From Demequina subtropica (GTDB lineage: Bacteria > Actinomycetota > Actinomycetes > Actinomycetales > Demequinaceae): DNA of 64,000 nt. The position numbers were made by a program, and so were the translations under genes. Shown piece by piece: positions 1 through 8,106 of this stretch (the stretch's first letter is position 1; each line of letters begins with the position of its first letter). The stretch covers positions 124,001 through 188,000 of the forward strand of contig NZ_BBMB01000012.1 of assembly GCF_000971235.1 (NCBI RefSeq), read 5' to 3'. The notes under the pieces were generated by a model, which saw nothing but the letters and a program-made list of their open reading frames with translations, was not told the DNA's origin and made no database searches.

Positions 1-1
1 C

Positions 2-100
2 ACCGTGTTCGCCGCGATGCGCGCGACCTCGCGGCTCGATCCCGCGGTCGAGGCCGTCCGGCTGGCGCTCGAGGCCGAGGGTGGGCTCGCGACCGCCTGA
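2..100 (+). CDS. C-terminal fragment, probable LysR-type transcriptional regulator
   Basis: Only the last 32 codons of this gene lie in the window, reading in frame from base 2 to TGA at 98-100. The fragment reads VFAAMRATSRLDPAVEAVR followed by a short helix. This resembles the end of the LysR substrate-binding domain in actinobacteria (an [AV]xRxxSxxxPAVxAxxxAL pattern). Seen: an open frame with strong GC3 bias up to the stop. Inferred: the family, from this short match alone. It converges on the EI24 gene with a 9-nt gap. No DNA-binding domain is visible, so another regulator family is possible. Confidence 0.45.
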   Translation, partial: TVFAAMRATSRLDPAVEAVRLALEAEGGLATA

Positions 101-109
101 ACGCACCCG

Positions 110-880
110 CTACCGGTCGAGGCAGTCGCGGACCAGCAACGTCGCGCCGACGATGGCGGTGGGCATCGCCAGGAGCGCGCCCAGGGGCAGCAGGAAGACC
201 AGGAAGACCGTCGCGCCGAAGGCGACGACCCGGAGACCGTGCGCGCGCAGCGCCGTGATGCGGTCCCGCCTGGCGACGATCCCCCGCCGCGCCATCGGGT
301 AGGCCGTGAGCTCGATGGCCAGCAGGCGTCCACCGGCAAGAGCGCCGCACGCGAAGGCCGCGACGGAGCCCACGAGCGGCACCAGGCCCACCACGAGGAG
401 CGCCACGGACAGCGCGAGCGAGATCCCCACCGTGACCGCGCCCTCGCGCAGGCCTCGCAGGAGCGAGGCCGTCCAGGGCTCCTCGACGTCCGCGCCCTCG
501 TATCCGAGAGCGGCGTCGACACGTCGTGAGATCGCCTCGAAGAAGGGCTGGCCGATCGCGAGCGTGAGCGTCGCGAAGAGAGCGACGGACACGAGCGCCG
601 AGGCTCCCAGCACCGCGACCGCGGCCGTCGCCGCGACCAGGCCGTGCCACCAGCCGTCCTGGTAGCCCAGGGCATCGGCGAGCCCCGCGCCGACGGCGCG
701 CAGGTTGAGCACGAGCACGCCGAGCGCGAGGCCGAGCCCCGCGGCGACGATGGCACCGGGGAGGACGCCGAGCGCGAGCAGCCGCGGCTCGCGCGCCCAG
801 CCCCTCAGCCCGTCGATGGCGGTGCGGACCCCCGCGGCCACCTCCTGGGCGGCATGAGGGCTGGTGGGCATCGCGGTCAC
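110..880 (-). CDS. EI24 / CysZ-like integral membrane protein
   Basis: A 256-residue protein with four or five long hydrophobic segments (around residues 35-60, 75-115, 150-185 and 215-250). The central segment TLAIGQPFFEAISRRVDAAL is typical of the EI24 (CysZ-like) family. CysZ relatives are implicated in sulfate uptake, but actinobacterial EI24 proteins are mostly uncharacterised, so transport is inference only. The start chosen is GTG at 880. On the minus strand the hexamer TAGCAT (889-894) lies 8 nt upstream of it, which suits a leaderless transcript. ATG at 871 is an alternative start. The gene is divergent from the amidohydrolase. Confidence 0.8.
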   Translation of the reverse strand: MTAMPTSPHAAQEVAAGVRTAIDGLRGWAREPRLLALGVLPGAIVAAGLGLALGVLVLNLRAVGAGLADALGYQDGWWHGLVAATAAVAVLGASALVSVALFATLTLAIGQPFFEAISRRVDAALGYEGADVEEPWTASLLRGLREGAVTVGISLALSVALLVVGLVPLVGSVAAFACGALAGGRLLAIELTAYPMARRGIVARRDRITALRAHGLRVVAFGATVFLVFLLPLGALLAMPTAIVGATLLVRDCLDR

Positions 881-963
881 AAGCGCCGATGCTAACGACG
901 CAGCACGCCTGGGGCTACAGTGACGCGCGTCGCACGTCCCGCGACGTCCAGCGAGGAGCCTTG

Positions 964-2376
964 ATGCACGATCTGATCCTGCGCCACGTGCGCGTGCGCG
1001 GCGTCGACGCGCCCGTGGACATCGCGATCGACCACGGCCGCATCACGAGCGTGGGTGCGGTCGACGGCGCCGGCGCTCAGGAGATCGAGCTCGGCGGCCG
1101 CACGGTGGTGCCCGGGCTCTGGGACGCCCACGTGCACTTCTCCCAGTGGGTCCGCACCCGTGGACGCCTGGACGTCTCCGGTGCTGGATCGGTCGACGAG
1201 GTCGCCGTGCTCGTACGGGCGGCGGAGCCCGCGGGGATGCTGGTCGGCTTCGGGTTCCGGTGGGCGACGTGGGGCGCCGAGCCGACCGCCGAGGCGCTCG
1301 ACCGGGCGCGCCCGGCACCCACGGTCCTGCTGAGCGGGGACCTGCACACCTCGTGGGTCAACACGGCGGCGGCACGCGCGCTGGGATGCGCACCCGGGCT
1401 GCTCCGTGAGGACGAGGCGTTCGCGGTGCAGGTCGCCCTCGGCGCGCTCCCCCTGCCCGACGCGGAGGTGGCTGCCGCCGTGCAGGCCGCGGCCGCCCGG
1501 GGCGTCGTCGGCATCGTCGACCTCGAGATGGACGATGCGCTCGCGACGTGGGGGGCGCGCATCGCGCGCGGCATCGACGGGCTGCGCGTGGATGCGGGCT
1601 TCTATGCGCCGCTGCTCGACGCGCGCGTCGAGGCGCGGGCGGTGAGCGGGACGACCGTCGACGGCACCCGCGGGCTGCTGCGCCACGGGCCGCTCAAGAT
1701 CATCACCGACGGCTCGCTCAACACCCGCACCGCCCACTGCGTCGATCCGTACCCCGGCGGCGGGCACGGCGTCCAGAACGTGCCGGCGGCGGAGCTGGCG
1801 GAGCTCATGCGCAGGGCGGCGGGAGCCGGCATCGCGTGCGCGATCCACGCGATCGGCGACCGCGCCAACGACATCGCGCTCGGGGCGTTCGAGGAGTCCG
1901 GCGCGCGCGGCAGCATCGAGCACGCGCAGCTCCTCGGCCCGGGCGACGCGGACCGGTTCGCCCGGCTCGGGGTGGTCGCCAGCGTCCAGCCCGAGCACGC
2001 GCTCGACGACCGCGATGTGGCGGACGTGCTCTGGGAGGGGCGCACGCACCGCGCGTTCCCGCTGCGCGACCTCATCGATGCCGGTGCACGGCTCGCGCTC
2101 GGGTCGGACGCGCCTGTCGCCCCTCTCGACCCGTGGATCGCGATCGCGGCCGCCGTGCATCGGACGCGGGACGCCCGTCCCGGCTGGCACCCCGAGCAGG
2201 CGATCACGCTCGACGAGGCGATCGCCGCGAGCACCCGGTCGCGCGTGGCGCCCGGCGAGCCCGCCGACCTCGCGGTGCTCGACGCCGACCCGCGTGGGGG
2301 TGGCCCGGCGGCGCTGCGCGCGCTCCCGGCCGCCCTGACGCTCATGGGCGGCCGGGTCACGCACGCGGCGCTCTAG
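964..2376 (+). CDS. Amidohydrolase family protein (YtcJ-like)
   Basis: A 470-residue metal-dependent hydrolase of the amidohydrolase_3 group. Visible residues: the DAHVHF metal motif near residue 57, KIITDGSLNTRTAHC in the middle, AIHAIGDRAN and SIEHAQL contributing histidines, and ALGSDAPVAPLDPW with the conserved Asp. The family hydrolyses amide or ester-like bonds of small molecules; the substrate here is unknown. The start ATG 964 follows an AGGAG ribosome site at 953-957. A longer frame opens at 889 but includes the intergenic promoter (TACAG-like hexamer at 916-921). The gene converges on osmC with only 1 nt between stops. Confidence 0.88.
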   Translation: MHDLILRHVRVRGVDAPVDIAIDHGRITSVGAVDGAGAQEIELGGRTVVPGLWDAHVHFSQWVRTRGRLDVSGAGSVDEVAVLVRAAEPAGMLVGFGFRWATWGAEPTAEALDRARPAPTVLLSGDLHTSWVNTAAARALGCAPGLLREDEAFAVQVALGALPLPDAEVAAAVQAAAARGVVGIVDLEMDDALATWGARIARGIDGLRVDAGFYAPLLDARVEARAVSGTTVDGTRGLLRHGPLKIITDGSLNTRTAHCVDPYPGGGHGVQNVPAAELAELMRRAAGAGIACAIHAIGDRANDIALGAFEESGARGSIEHAQLLGPGDADRFARLGVVASVQPEHALDDRDVADVLWEGRTHRAFPLRDLIDAGARLALGSDAPVAPLDPWIAIAAAVHRTRDARPGWHPEQAITLDEAIAASTRSRVAPGEPADLAVLDADPRGGGPAALRALPAALTLMGGRVTHAAL

Positions 2377-2377
2377 C

Positions 2378-2806
2378 TCACGCGACGAGCGTGGCGCTCT
2401 CCAGGGAGATGTCCACGCCCGCGAGCGCCTTCGACACGGGGCAGCCGTCCTTCGCGTCCTCGGCGAACCGCGAGAACTCGAGCTGGTCGATGCCGTCGAC
2501 CTTCGCGTGCACGGTCAGCATGCTTGACTTGACGCCCACCCCGGCCTCGAACTTGACCTCGGCGTCGACCTTCACCCAGTGCGGAGGGGTGCCGTTCTGC
2601 TCGAGCGCGAACGAGAGCGCCATGGAGTAGCACGAGGCGTGCGCCGCGGCCAGGAGCTCCTCGGGCGTGGTCACGCCGTCCTCGCCCTCCGAGCGCGCCT
2701 TCCAGTTGACGTCGAAGCTGCCGTTGCCCGACTCGAGGTGGGCCTTGCCCTGCCCCGTCGTGAGCCCGCTGTACCACTCCGCCTTCGCCTTGCTCGAGAC
2801 CTCCAT
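2378..2806 (-). CDS. OsmC-family peroxiredoxin (organic hydroperoxide reductase-like)
   Basis: A 142-residue cytoplasmic thiol peroxidase of the OsmC/Ohr superfamily, which reduces organic hydroperoxides. The two redox cysteines are visible in HASCYSMALS (about residue 59) and DGCPVSKAL (about residue 124), in the spacing normal for the family. EELLAAAHASC is the standard central-helix signature. The start is ATG 2806, because a strong GAAGGAGG ribosome site lies just upstream (complement of 2811-2818); the ATG 12 codons further out has none. A 6-bp inverted repeat (2856-2872) in the leader could be a regulator site. Confidence 0.92.
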   Translation of the reverse strand: MEVSSKAKAEWYSGLTTGQGKAHLESGNGSFDVNWKARSEGEDGVTTPEELLAAAHASCYSMALSFALEQNGTPPHWVKVDAEVKFEAGVGVKSSMLTVHAKVDGIDQLEFSRFAEDAKDGCPVSKALAGVDISLESATLVA

Positions 2807-2855
2807 GGCTCCTCCTTCGCTCGATGCTTCGCCGGCGGGCATCGCCGCCGGTCCC

Positions 2856-2872
2856 AGGTGGACGTCCCACCT
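2856..2872. promoter_or_regulatory. Inverted repeat upstream of osmC (possible operator)
   Basis: The perfect dyad AGGTGG-ACGTC-CCACCT lies 50 bp upstream of the osmC start. It sits close to a minus-strand TAACGT hexamer (complement within 2882-2890) that could be a -10 element. The position fits a peroxide-responsive repressor such as a MarR/OhrR-type protein, but no such regulator gene is adjacent. The role is inferred from position only. Confidence 0.3.
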
Positions 2873-2953
2873 CCAAGGTCCACGTTACGGCCCTGTAAAA
2901 CCTTCCCGCATGCCCTTGCGCGTCCCGTTCCCCGGTGGGAGCGTCTGCACCAG

Positions 2954-2969
2954 TTGGACGATCGTCCAA
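2954..2969. promoter_or_regulatory. Perfect 16-bp palindrome, probable TetR operator
   Basis: TTGGACGATCGTCCAA is identical to its own reverse complement. It lies 26 bp before the start of the SDR gene that heads the operon containing a TetR gene (3780-4385). Size, symmetry and position match a TetR-family operator that would autoregulate the operon. Seen: the palindrome. Inferred: the regulator that binds it. Confidence 0.6.
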
Positions 2970-2994
2970 GTCCGTCGATGAGCAAGGAGGGGTC

Positions 2995-3783
2995 ATGCGC
3001 ATACCCCCGTCGTGCGTGGTGGTCACCGGGGCGAGCTCGGGCTTCGGCGCCGAGTTCGCCCGCAGGTTCGCCGCGGCAGGCTCCGACGTGGTGCTCGTGG
3101 CGCGCCGCCTCGACAGGCTCGAGAGCCTCGCGGCCGAGATCGAGAGCGCGCACGACGTCCGCGCCACGCCCGTCGCCGCGGACCTCTCGCTCCCGGGAGC
3201 CGCCGGGGCGCTGATCGACGAGCTCGTCGCGCAGGACCTCCACGTCGACGGGCTCGTCGCGAACGCGGGACTCGGGATCGAAGGACCCTTCGCCGATGCC
3301 GACCCGGACCGCATCCACCAGCTCCTCGCGGTCAACGTGATCGCCGTGACAGAGCTGGCGCGGCTCCTCCTGCCGCGGCTGCTGGGATCTCGCGCGGGCG
3401 TGCTCGTGACGGTGACCAGCACCGCCGCGTACCAGGCCATCCCCACGATGGCCCTCTACGCGGCATCCAAGGCCTACGTCCGCTCGCTGACCGAGGCGCT
3501 CTGGCACGAGTCGCGCGGCTCCGGGCTGCGCGTGCTCGCGATCGCGCCCGGCCCGTCGGAGACGGAGTTCTTCGCCGCCGCAGGCTCCGAGCGGTTCAAG
3601 GTGGGCCAGATGGTCGGGATCGCCGCGGTGGTCGACCTCGCGCTGCGCGAGCTCGACCGAGGCGCGCCGCGGCCCTCGAGGATCGTCGGCTGGCGCAACG
3701 CGATCCAGTCGCATGCCGCGCGCGTGGCGCCGGCGCGGGTCTCGCTCGCGGTCGCGGCCAAGGCGACTGGCGGTGCGCGGTGA
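2995..3783 (+). CDS. SDR-family NAD(P)-dependent oxidoreductase
   Basis: A 262-residue classical short-chain dehydrogenase. The cofactor motif TGASSGFGAEFARRF lies near residue 10, NAG in VANAGLG near 89, and the catalytic Ser and Tyr-x3-Lys in TSTAAYQ and LYAASKAYV. The Arg pair after beta-2 (VARRLDRL) favours NADP(H). It begins at ATG 2995 behind AAGGAGG. Its TGA overlaps the GTG of the TetR gene, so it heads a translationally coupled operon with TetR, an SCP2-like protein, an aminotransferase and an MFS carrier. It probably oxidises or reduces the carbonyl compound handled by that operon; the substrate is not predictable. Confidence 0.9.
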   Translation: MRIPPSCVVVTGASSGFGAEFARRFAAAGSDVVLVARRLDRLESLAAEIESAHDVRATPVAADLSLPGAAGALIDELVAQDLHVDGLVANAGLGIEGPFADADPDRIHQLLAVNVIAVTELARLLLPRLLGSRAGVLVTVTSTAAYQAIPTMALYAASKAYVRSLTEALWHESRGSGLRVLAIAPGPSETEFFAAAGSERFKVGQMVGIAAVVDLALRELDRGAPRPSRIVGWRNAIQSHAARVAPARVSLAVAAKATGGAR

Positions 3784-4385
3784 CCCGCATGCCCGTGGAG
3801 GACAGGCGCGAGGCTCTCGTCGCCGCGGCCCTCGCCGTGGTCGAGCGGGACGGCCTCGGAGGCGCGTCCGCCCGCGCCGTCGTCGCGGAGGCGGGCATGC
3901 CGCTCGGCGCCCTGCACTACGCGTTCCCCTCCCTCGACCACCTGCTCGCGGCGACGCTCGACGCGGTCACGGACCAGGAGCGGCTCGCCGCCGAGGCCCC
4001 GATCAGCGCGGGCGTCGACGGCGGCCTCGAGGCGACGCTCGCGGCCGGCCTGGACGCCTACGTCTCGCTCCTGGTCGCGCGGCCCGCGCGCGAGCTCGCC
4101 TATCTCGAGCTGATGCTCCATGCCTCGCGGGACAGGCTCGACCTCCCGCCGGCGCCGGGTCGCTACGAGCGGTCCTACGCGGTCGTGGCCGCCCTCCTCG
4201 AGGAGGCCGCGGCCGCGACCGGGCACCGCTGGGCCGCGCCGCCCCTCACCCTCGCGCGTCACGCCGTCGCGATGCTCGACGGCATCACCACCACGTGGCT
4301 GGCCGACCACGACGAGCCCGCGGCGCGCGCCACCGTGCGCTTCCTCGCCGCGTCCCTGGCCGCCCAATCCACCAAGGAGGACTGA
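3780..4385 (+). CDS. TetR-family transcriptional regulator
   Basis: A 201-residue regulator. The N-terminal helix-turn-helix is recognisable in GASARAVVAEAGMPLGALHY and the following F-P-S-L-D-H-L-L helix (residues 25-60). The remaining helices form a ligand-binding domain without recognisable ligand residues. Start GTG 3780 shares bases with the SDR stop (GTGA); ATG 3789 is possible. Its stop overlaps the next gene start (TGATG). Being inside the operon behind the 16-bp palindrome at 2954-2969, it most likely represses its own operon and is released by a pathway intermediate. Confidence 0.88.
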   Translation: MTRMPVEDRREALVAAALAVVERDGLGGASARAVVAEAGMPLGALHYAFPSLDHLLAATLDAVTDQERLAAEAPISAGVDGGLEATLAAGLDAYVSLLVARPARELAYLELMLHASRDRLDLPPAPGRYERSYAVVAALLEEAAAATGHRWAAPPLTLARHAVAMLDGITTTWLADHDEPAARATVRFLAASLAAQSTKED

Positions 4386-5161
4386 TGCTCACCGAGACCG
4401 ATCCCGCGGTGCTTGCCCGGGTCAACATGCATGCCGTGCTCGGCGCGCTCACGGTGCTCGCCGAGCGCGCGCCCGAGGCCGCGCCGCTGCTCGCCCGGGT
4501 CGACCGCCCGACCGTGCTCCGCCTGCGCGTCCCGGGGGTCCCGGCGCACTCGCTGCGGTTCTGCGAGGACGGGGTCGAGGCCGGCGAGCGCGGGGGCGAG
4601 CGCGTGGTGACGCTCATGCTCCGCTCCCCCGCGCACCTCAACGCCATGGTCGACGGGGACGCCCAGCCGTTCCCGGTGGCCGGCCTCGGAGGGCTGCGCT
4701 TCCTGACCCAGGTGTTCGCTCCCCTCGCGGACCTGCTGGGGCGCTACCTCAAGCCCTCCGAGGCGGACCTCGAGGACCCCGCCTTCCGCGGCATCAGCGC
4801 GCTGCTCACGCTGCATGTCGCGATCGCCGCGGTCGCGCAGGTGGCCAACGAGGACCGCTCCGGCAGGCTCTCCGCCTCGCTCATCCCCGACGGGCAGATC
4901 GGGGTCGAGGTGGGCGAGGACATCGATCTGCGTCTCCACGCGCGCGCCAGCACGCTGACGTTCGACGCGACCCCCGCATCGTCCCCCGCCCGGGCGGTCC
5001 TGGCCTTCCGCGACCTGGACGTCGCGGGCGACGTGCTCGCCGGACGCGCGAGCGCGCTGTCCTGCATCGGCGACGGCTCGATGGCGATGCGCGGCTTCAT
5101 CCCCATGATCGACAACGTGAGCCGGATCCTCGACCGCGTCGGCTGCTACCTCGGAGACTGA
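4385..5161 (+). CDS. SCP2-like (sterol carrier protein 2-like) protein of unknown function
   Basis: A 258-residue soluble protein without signal peptide. The C-terminal half has an alternating beta pattern ending in CIGDGSMAMRGFIPMIDNVS and a terminal helix, which resembles SCP2 sterol-binding or lipid-carrier domains. The N-terminal part (VVTLMLRSPAHLNAMVDGD) also looks like the start of such a fold. I infer a role in binding a hydrophobic substrate or product for the flanking enzymes. It overlaps the TetR stop by one base (TGATG) and is followed 3 nt later by the aminotransferase. The family assignment is tentative. Confidence 0.55.
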   Translation: MLTETDPAVLARVNMHAVLGALTVLAERAPEAAPLLARVDRPTVLRLRVPGVPAHSLRFCEDGVEAGERGGERVVTLMLRSPAHLNAMVDGDAQPFPVAGLGGLRFLTQVFAPLADLLGRYLKPSEADLEDPAFRGISALLTLHVAIAAVAQVANEDRSGRLSASLIPDGQIGVEVGEDIDLRLHARASTLTFDATPASSPARAVLAFRDLDVAGDVLAGRASALSCIGDGSMAMRGFIPMIDNVSRILDRVGCYLGD

Positions 5162-5164
5162 CCC

Positions 5165-6421
5165 ATGACCACGACCGCCACCACGCCGTTCACCTACGCC
5201 AAGAGCCTCGAGGCCTTCGACCGCGCGCGCCGCGTCATCCCCGCGGGCATCCCCGGGCACCAGGGCCCCACCGAGGGCTGCTACATCCCGCGCGACGCGT
5301 TCCCGCTGTTCAGCTCGCGCGCCGAGGGCACGCGCTTCTGGGACCTCGACGGCAACGAGTACCTCGACTACATGTGCGGCTACGGCCCGAACGTGCTCGG
5401 CTACGGCGATCCCGTGGTCGACGAGGCGGCGCGGCGGCAGGCCGCCCTCGAGGACGTGGTCACCATCCCCTCGACCGTGATGGTCGACCTCGCGGAGCTG
5501 CTGGTCGACACCGTCGCGAGCGCCGACTGGGCCTTCTTCGCGAAGAACGGCGGGGACACCACCACGCTGGCGGTGATGACCGCACGCGCGGCGACGATGC
5601 GCAAGAAGGTCGTGTTCGTGAAGGGGTACTACCACGGCGTCGCACCGTGGACGCAGAAGCTCGACTACCCCGGCGTGCTCGAGGAGGACATCGCGCACAA
5701 CCTCTCCGTTCCGTGGAACGACCTGGGGGCGCTCGAGGCGCTGCTCCGGGAGCACCGGGGGGAGGTCGCCGCATTCATCTCGACCCCGTACATGCACGGC
5801 AACTTCGTCGACAACGAGCTGCCGGCACCGGGGTACTGGGAGGGCGTGCGCCGCCTGTGCGACGAGCACGGCGTGGTCCTCATCATGGACGATGTGCGGG
5901 CCGGCTGGAGGCTCGACCTCGCCGGCTCGGACCACCACTACGGCATCGAGGCCGATCTGCTGTGCTTCTGCAAGGCGATCGGCAACGGCTACAACCTCGC
6001 CGCGCTGACCGGCCGCGAGAGCCTGCGGGAGACCGTGGCGTCGCTCACCTACACCGGCTCGTACTGGATGAGCGCGGTGCCGTTCGCGGCGTCGATCGCG
6101 ACCATCACGCGGCTCAAGGAGCTCGACGCCCCCGCCATGTTCCGCTCGCTCGGCACCGAGCTCACCAGCGGGCTGGTGGAGGCGGCCTCCGGGCACGGGC
6201 TCACCCTCGTGGCCTCGGGCGAGCCCGCGCTCTTCTACCTGCGGCTCGCGGACGACGACTCGCTCATGCTCCACCAACGCTGGGTGGCGGAGTGCGTGCG
6301 GCGGGGCGTCTGGTTCACATCGCACCACAACCACTTCCTCAACGCGGCGCTCACGCGCGGGGACATCCGCCGGACCATCGAGATCGCCGACGAGGCCTTC
6401 GGGATCGTCGCGGCGGGATAG
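5165..6421 (+). CDS. Class III PLP-dependent aminotransferase (glutamate-1-semialdehyde aminomutase-like)
   Basis: A 418-residue fold-type I PLP enzyme. Family signatures: GTRFWDLDGNEYLDYMCGYG near the N-terminus, the PLP-phosphate region FAKNGGDTTTLAVM, the cofactor Asp in LIMDDVRAGWR, and the Schiff-base Lys in CFCKAIGNGYNLAAL. The family includes omega-aminotransferases and aminomutases. Here it would move an amino group onto or off the carbonyl product of the operon SDR. It is unlikely to be hemL because there are no tetrapyrrole genes nearby. It lies between the SCP2-like gene and the MFS gene with 3- and 6-nt spacers. Confidence 0.88.
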   Translation: MTTTATTPFTYAKSLEAFDRARRVIPAGIPGHQGPTEGCYIPRDAFPLFSSRAEGTRFWDLDGNEYLDYMCGYGPNVLGYGDPVVDEAARRQAALEDVVTIPSTVMVDLAELLVDTVASADWAFFAKNGGDTTTLAVMTARAATMRKKVVFVKGYYHGVAPWTQKLDYPGVLEEDIAHNLSVPWNDLGALEALLREHRGEVAAFISTPYMHGNFVDNELPAPGYWEGVRRLCDEHGVVLIMDDVRAGWRLDLAGSDHHYGIEADLLCFCKAIGNGYNLAALTGRESLRETVASLTYTGSYWMSAVPFAASIATITRLKELDAPAMFRSLGTELTSGLVEAASGHGLTLVASGEPALFYLRLADDDSLMLHQRWVAECVRRGVWFTSHHNHFLNAALTRGDIRRTIEIADEAFGIVAAG

Positions 6422-6427
6422 GGCACC

Positions 6428-7630
6428 ATGGCCGACCTCGTCCCCACCCCCATCGCGCTACGCACCGAGCGCCTCGGCGTCAGCGCGGTCTACGCCGCCC
6501 ATGGCCTCAGCTACGCGACGATCGTCACGGCTCTGCCCCAGTTCCAGGAGCGGTACGCGCTCTCCGAGGACACGGTGTCGCTCGTCACGCTGACCGTGGT
6601 GATCGGAGCAGCTCTCGGCTCGGTGATCGCGGACCGCGTGGCCGTGAGGCTCGGGTCCCGTGCGGGCGTGGTGCTGGGCCTCACCCTCCAGGGCCTCGGC
6701 CTGCTCACCGTCGCGCTGCACGTGCCGTTCGCGGCCTTCTGGGTCACCATGGCCCTGTACGGCGCGGGGCTCGGGTGCATCGACGCCTCCGCCGCGATGC
6801 AGGGATCGCTGGTCCAGCGCCGGCTGGGCACCTCGGTGATGGCGTCCTTCTTCGCGGCCAACACCGCGGCCGCCATGATCGGGGCGCTCGCGATGTCTGC
6901 CAGCGCCTTGACCCCTCTCGGCGCGTCTCTCGCGCTCGGGATCGCGGGCCTCCTGGCCGGGGCGGTGGCGGTCGCTTCTCCACGGCTGCTCGACCCCGCG
7001 CGCGAGCGCGACGTCGAGCCCGGGGCCGCCCGCTCGCCGCTGCCGCGGCGTGGCGTCGCGGTGGTCGGCTTCGTGGTCTTCGCGGCCTTCGCCGCGGACT
7101 CGACGGTGGCCACGTGGTCGTCCGGGCACCTCCACGACGGCCTCCACGCCCCGGACGCGGTGGTGCCGCTCGGCTACGCGGCGTACGCGGGGGCCACCCT
7201 GGTGACCCGGCTCCTCGCGGACCGCGTGGTGCGCCGGTTCGGTCGCGGCCACCTCGCGGTCGCCACCGTGGTGATCGCCGCGGCCGGCCTCGTGATCGCC
7301 GGCGTGGTGCCGGCGGTGTGGTCGGCGCTGATCGGCTTCGCGCTCGCGGGGCTCGGCGTGGGGGCGCTCGTGCCTCTCGCGTTCTCGGCGGCCGGGGACC
7401 TCGACCACCGTCGCTCCGACGAGGTGATCGCTCGCGTCAACCTGTTCAACTACCCCGGCGCGGTCATCGGCGCCGTGCTCCCCGGGTTCCTGGCGACCGG
7501 ATCGGGCTACGGGGCATCGTTCCTGCTCGCGGCCGTCCTGCTGCTGCCCGCGCTCGCCGCGGTGCGGCTGTTCCGCACGCACGACGAGGAGCGGGTCGGG
7601 GTCCGCGCGGGAGACGGAGTCAGCGGGTAG
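6428..7630 (+). CDS. MFS transporter
   Basis: A 400-residue major facilitator with about 12 hydrophobic segments. The loop 2-3 motif is visible as SVIADRVAVRLGSRAGV and a second copy as TRLLADRVVRRFGRGHLA. It is the last gene of the five-gene operon and likely imports the substrate or exports the product of the SDR/aminotransferase pathway. Start ATG 6428 follows the aminotransferase stop by 6 nt. The 3' end overlaps the convergent membrane-protein gene by 11 bp, which leaves no room for a terminator. Confidence 0.88.
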   Translation: MADLVPTPIALRTERLGVSAVYAAHGLSYATIVTALPQFQERYALSEDTVSLVTLTVVIGAALGSVIADRVAVRLGSRAGVVLGLTLQGLGLLTVALHVPFAAFWVTMALYGAGLGCIDASAAMQGSLVQRRLGTSVMASFFAANTAAAMIGALAMSASALTPLGASLALGIAGLLAGAVAVASPRLLDPARERDVEPGAARSPLPRRGVAVVGFVVFAAFAADSTVATWSSGHLHDGLHAPDAVVPLGYAAYAGATLVTRLLADRVVRRFGRGHLAVATVVIAAAGLVIAGVVPAVWSALIGFALAGLGVGALVPLAFSAAGDLDHRRSDEVIARVNLFNYPGAVIGAVLPGFLATGSGYGASFLLAAVLLLPALAAVRLFRTHDEERVGVRAGDGVSG

Positions 7631-8081
7631 CGGGGACCGCGCAGGAGCTCTCGCGACGGACGCGCGCGAGGAAGGCCCAGGCCAGCAGGGCGATCGCGCC
7701 TGCCGCGAGGTAGGGCTGGATCGGCTCGAAGAACTGGATGGCGCCCGTGTACCCGAGCGCCACGAGCACGAGCTTGTTGCAGACGGGGCATCCGACGGCG
7801 AAGAAGGTCACGAACGCGCCTGCCGCGCCGATGCGGCCCTCACGCTCGACGCGGGCCTCCTCGGGTGTCGCGACGTACGTGGCCGTCACGAGGCCCGAGA
7901 GCACCGCGGTGGCCGCGAGCGCCCAGTACGACCAGGGCGTCGGCGGGATCTCCCGTCCGAACACGGGGTTGTCGATCAGGTCGGTCGGCAGGGCGATCAG
8001 CAGGTAGGTGGCCACGGCCGTGCCCAGCGCGACCAGCCAGCGTCGTGCGGGCCATGCGGCGAGCGAGGAGAGGACGTCCAT
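7620..8081 (-). CDS. Small integral membrane protein with CPVC motif
   Basis: A 153-residue protein with about four transmembrane helices. The motif FFAVGCPVCNKLVLVALGYT carries a CXXC inside a membrane segment, followed by GAIQFFEPIQPYLA. I do not recognise a characterised family. The CXXC and the CsoR-like operator suggest metal or sulfur/thiol chemistry. The frame opens at ATG 8099, but that codon lies inside the palindrome 8091-8106, so ATG 8081 is the more plausible start. The gene follows the HAD gene on the same strand. Confidence 0.65.
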   Translation of the reverse strand: MDVLSSLAAWPARRWLVALGTAVATYLLIALPTDLIDNPVFGREIPPTPWSYWALAATAVLSGLVTATYVATPEEARVEREGRIGAAGAFVTFFAVGCPVCNKLVLVALGYTGAIQFFEPIQPYLAAGAIALLAWAFLARVRRESSCAVPATR

Positions 8082-8090
8082 GCGGGAACG

Positions 8091-8106
8091 ATACCCCATG
8101 GGGTAT
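8091..8106. promoter_or_regulatory. CsoR/FrmR-type operator-like palindrome
   Basis: ATACCCCATGGGGTAT is a perfect 16-bp palindrome 10 bp upstream of the preferred start of the CPVC membrane protein, abutting the stop of the HAD gene. The pattern ATACCCC-GGGGTAT is the half-site arrangement known for CsoR/CstR/FrmR-family repressors that sense copper, persulfide or formaldehyde. No CsoR-family gene is in the window, so the binding protein would act in trans. Confidence 0.6.

Noticed and set aside
2995..7630. RiPP or other natural-product biosynthetic cluster (e.g. daptide-like, because of the aminotransferase)
   Set aside because: There is no precursor peptide, no decarboxylase or methyltransferase partner and no dedicated peptidase. 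SDR, aminotransferase and SCP2-like genes alone do not support it.
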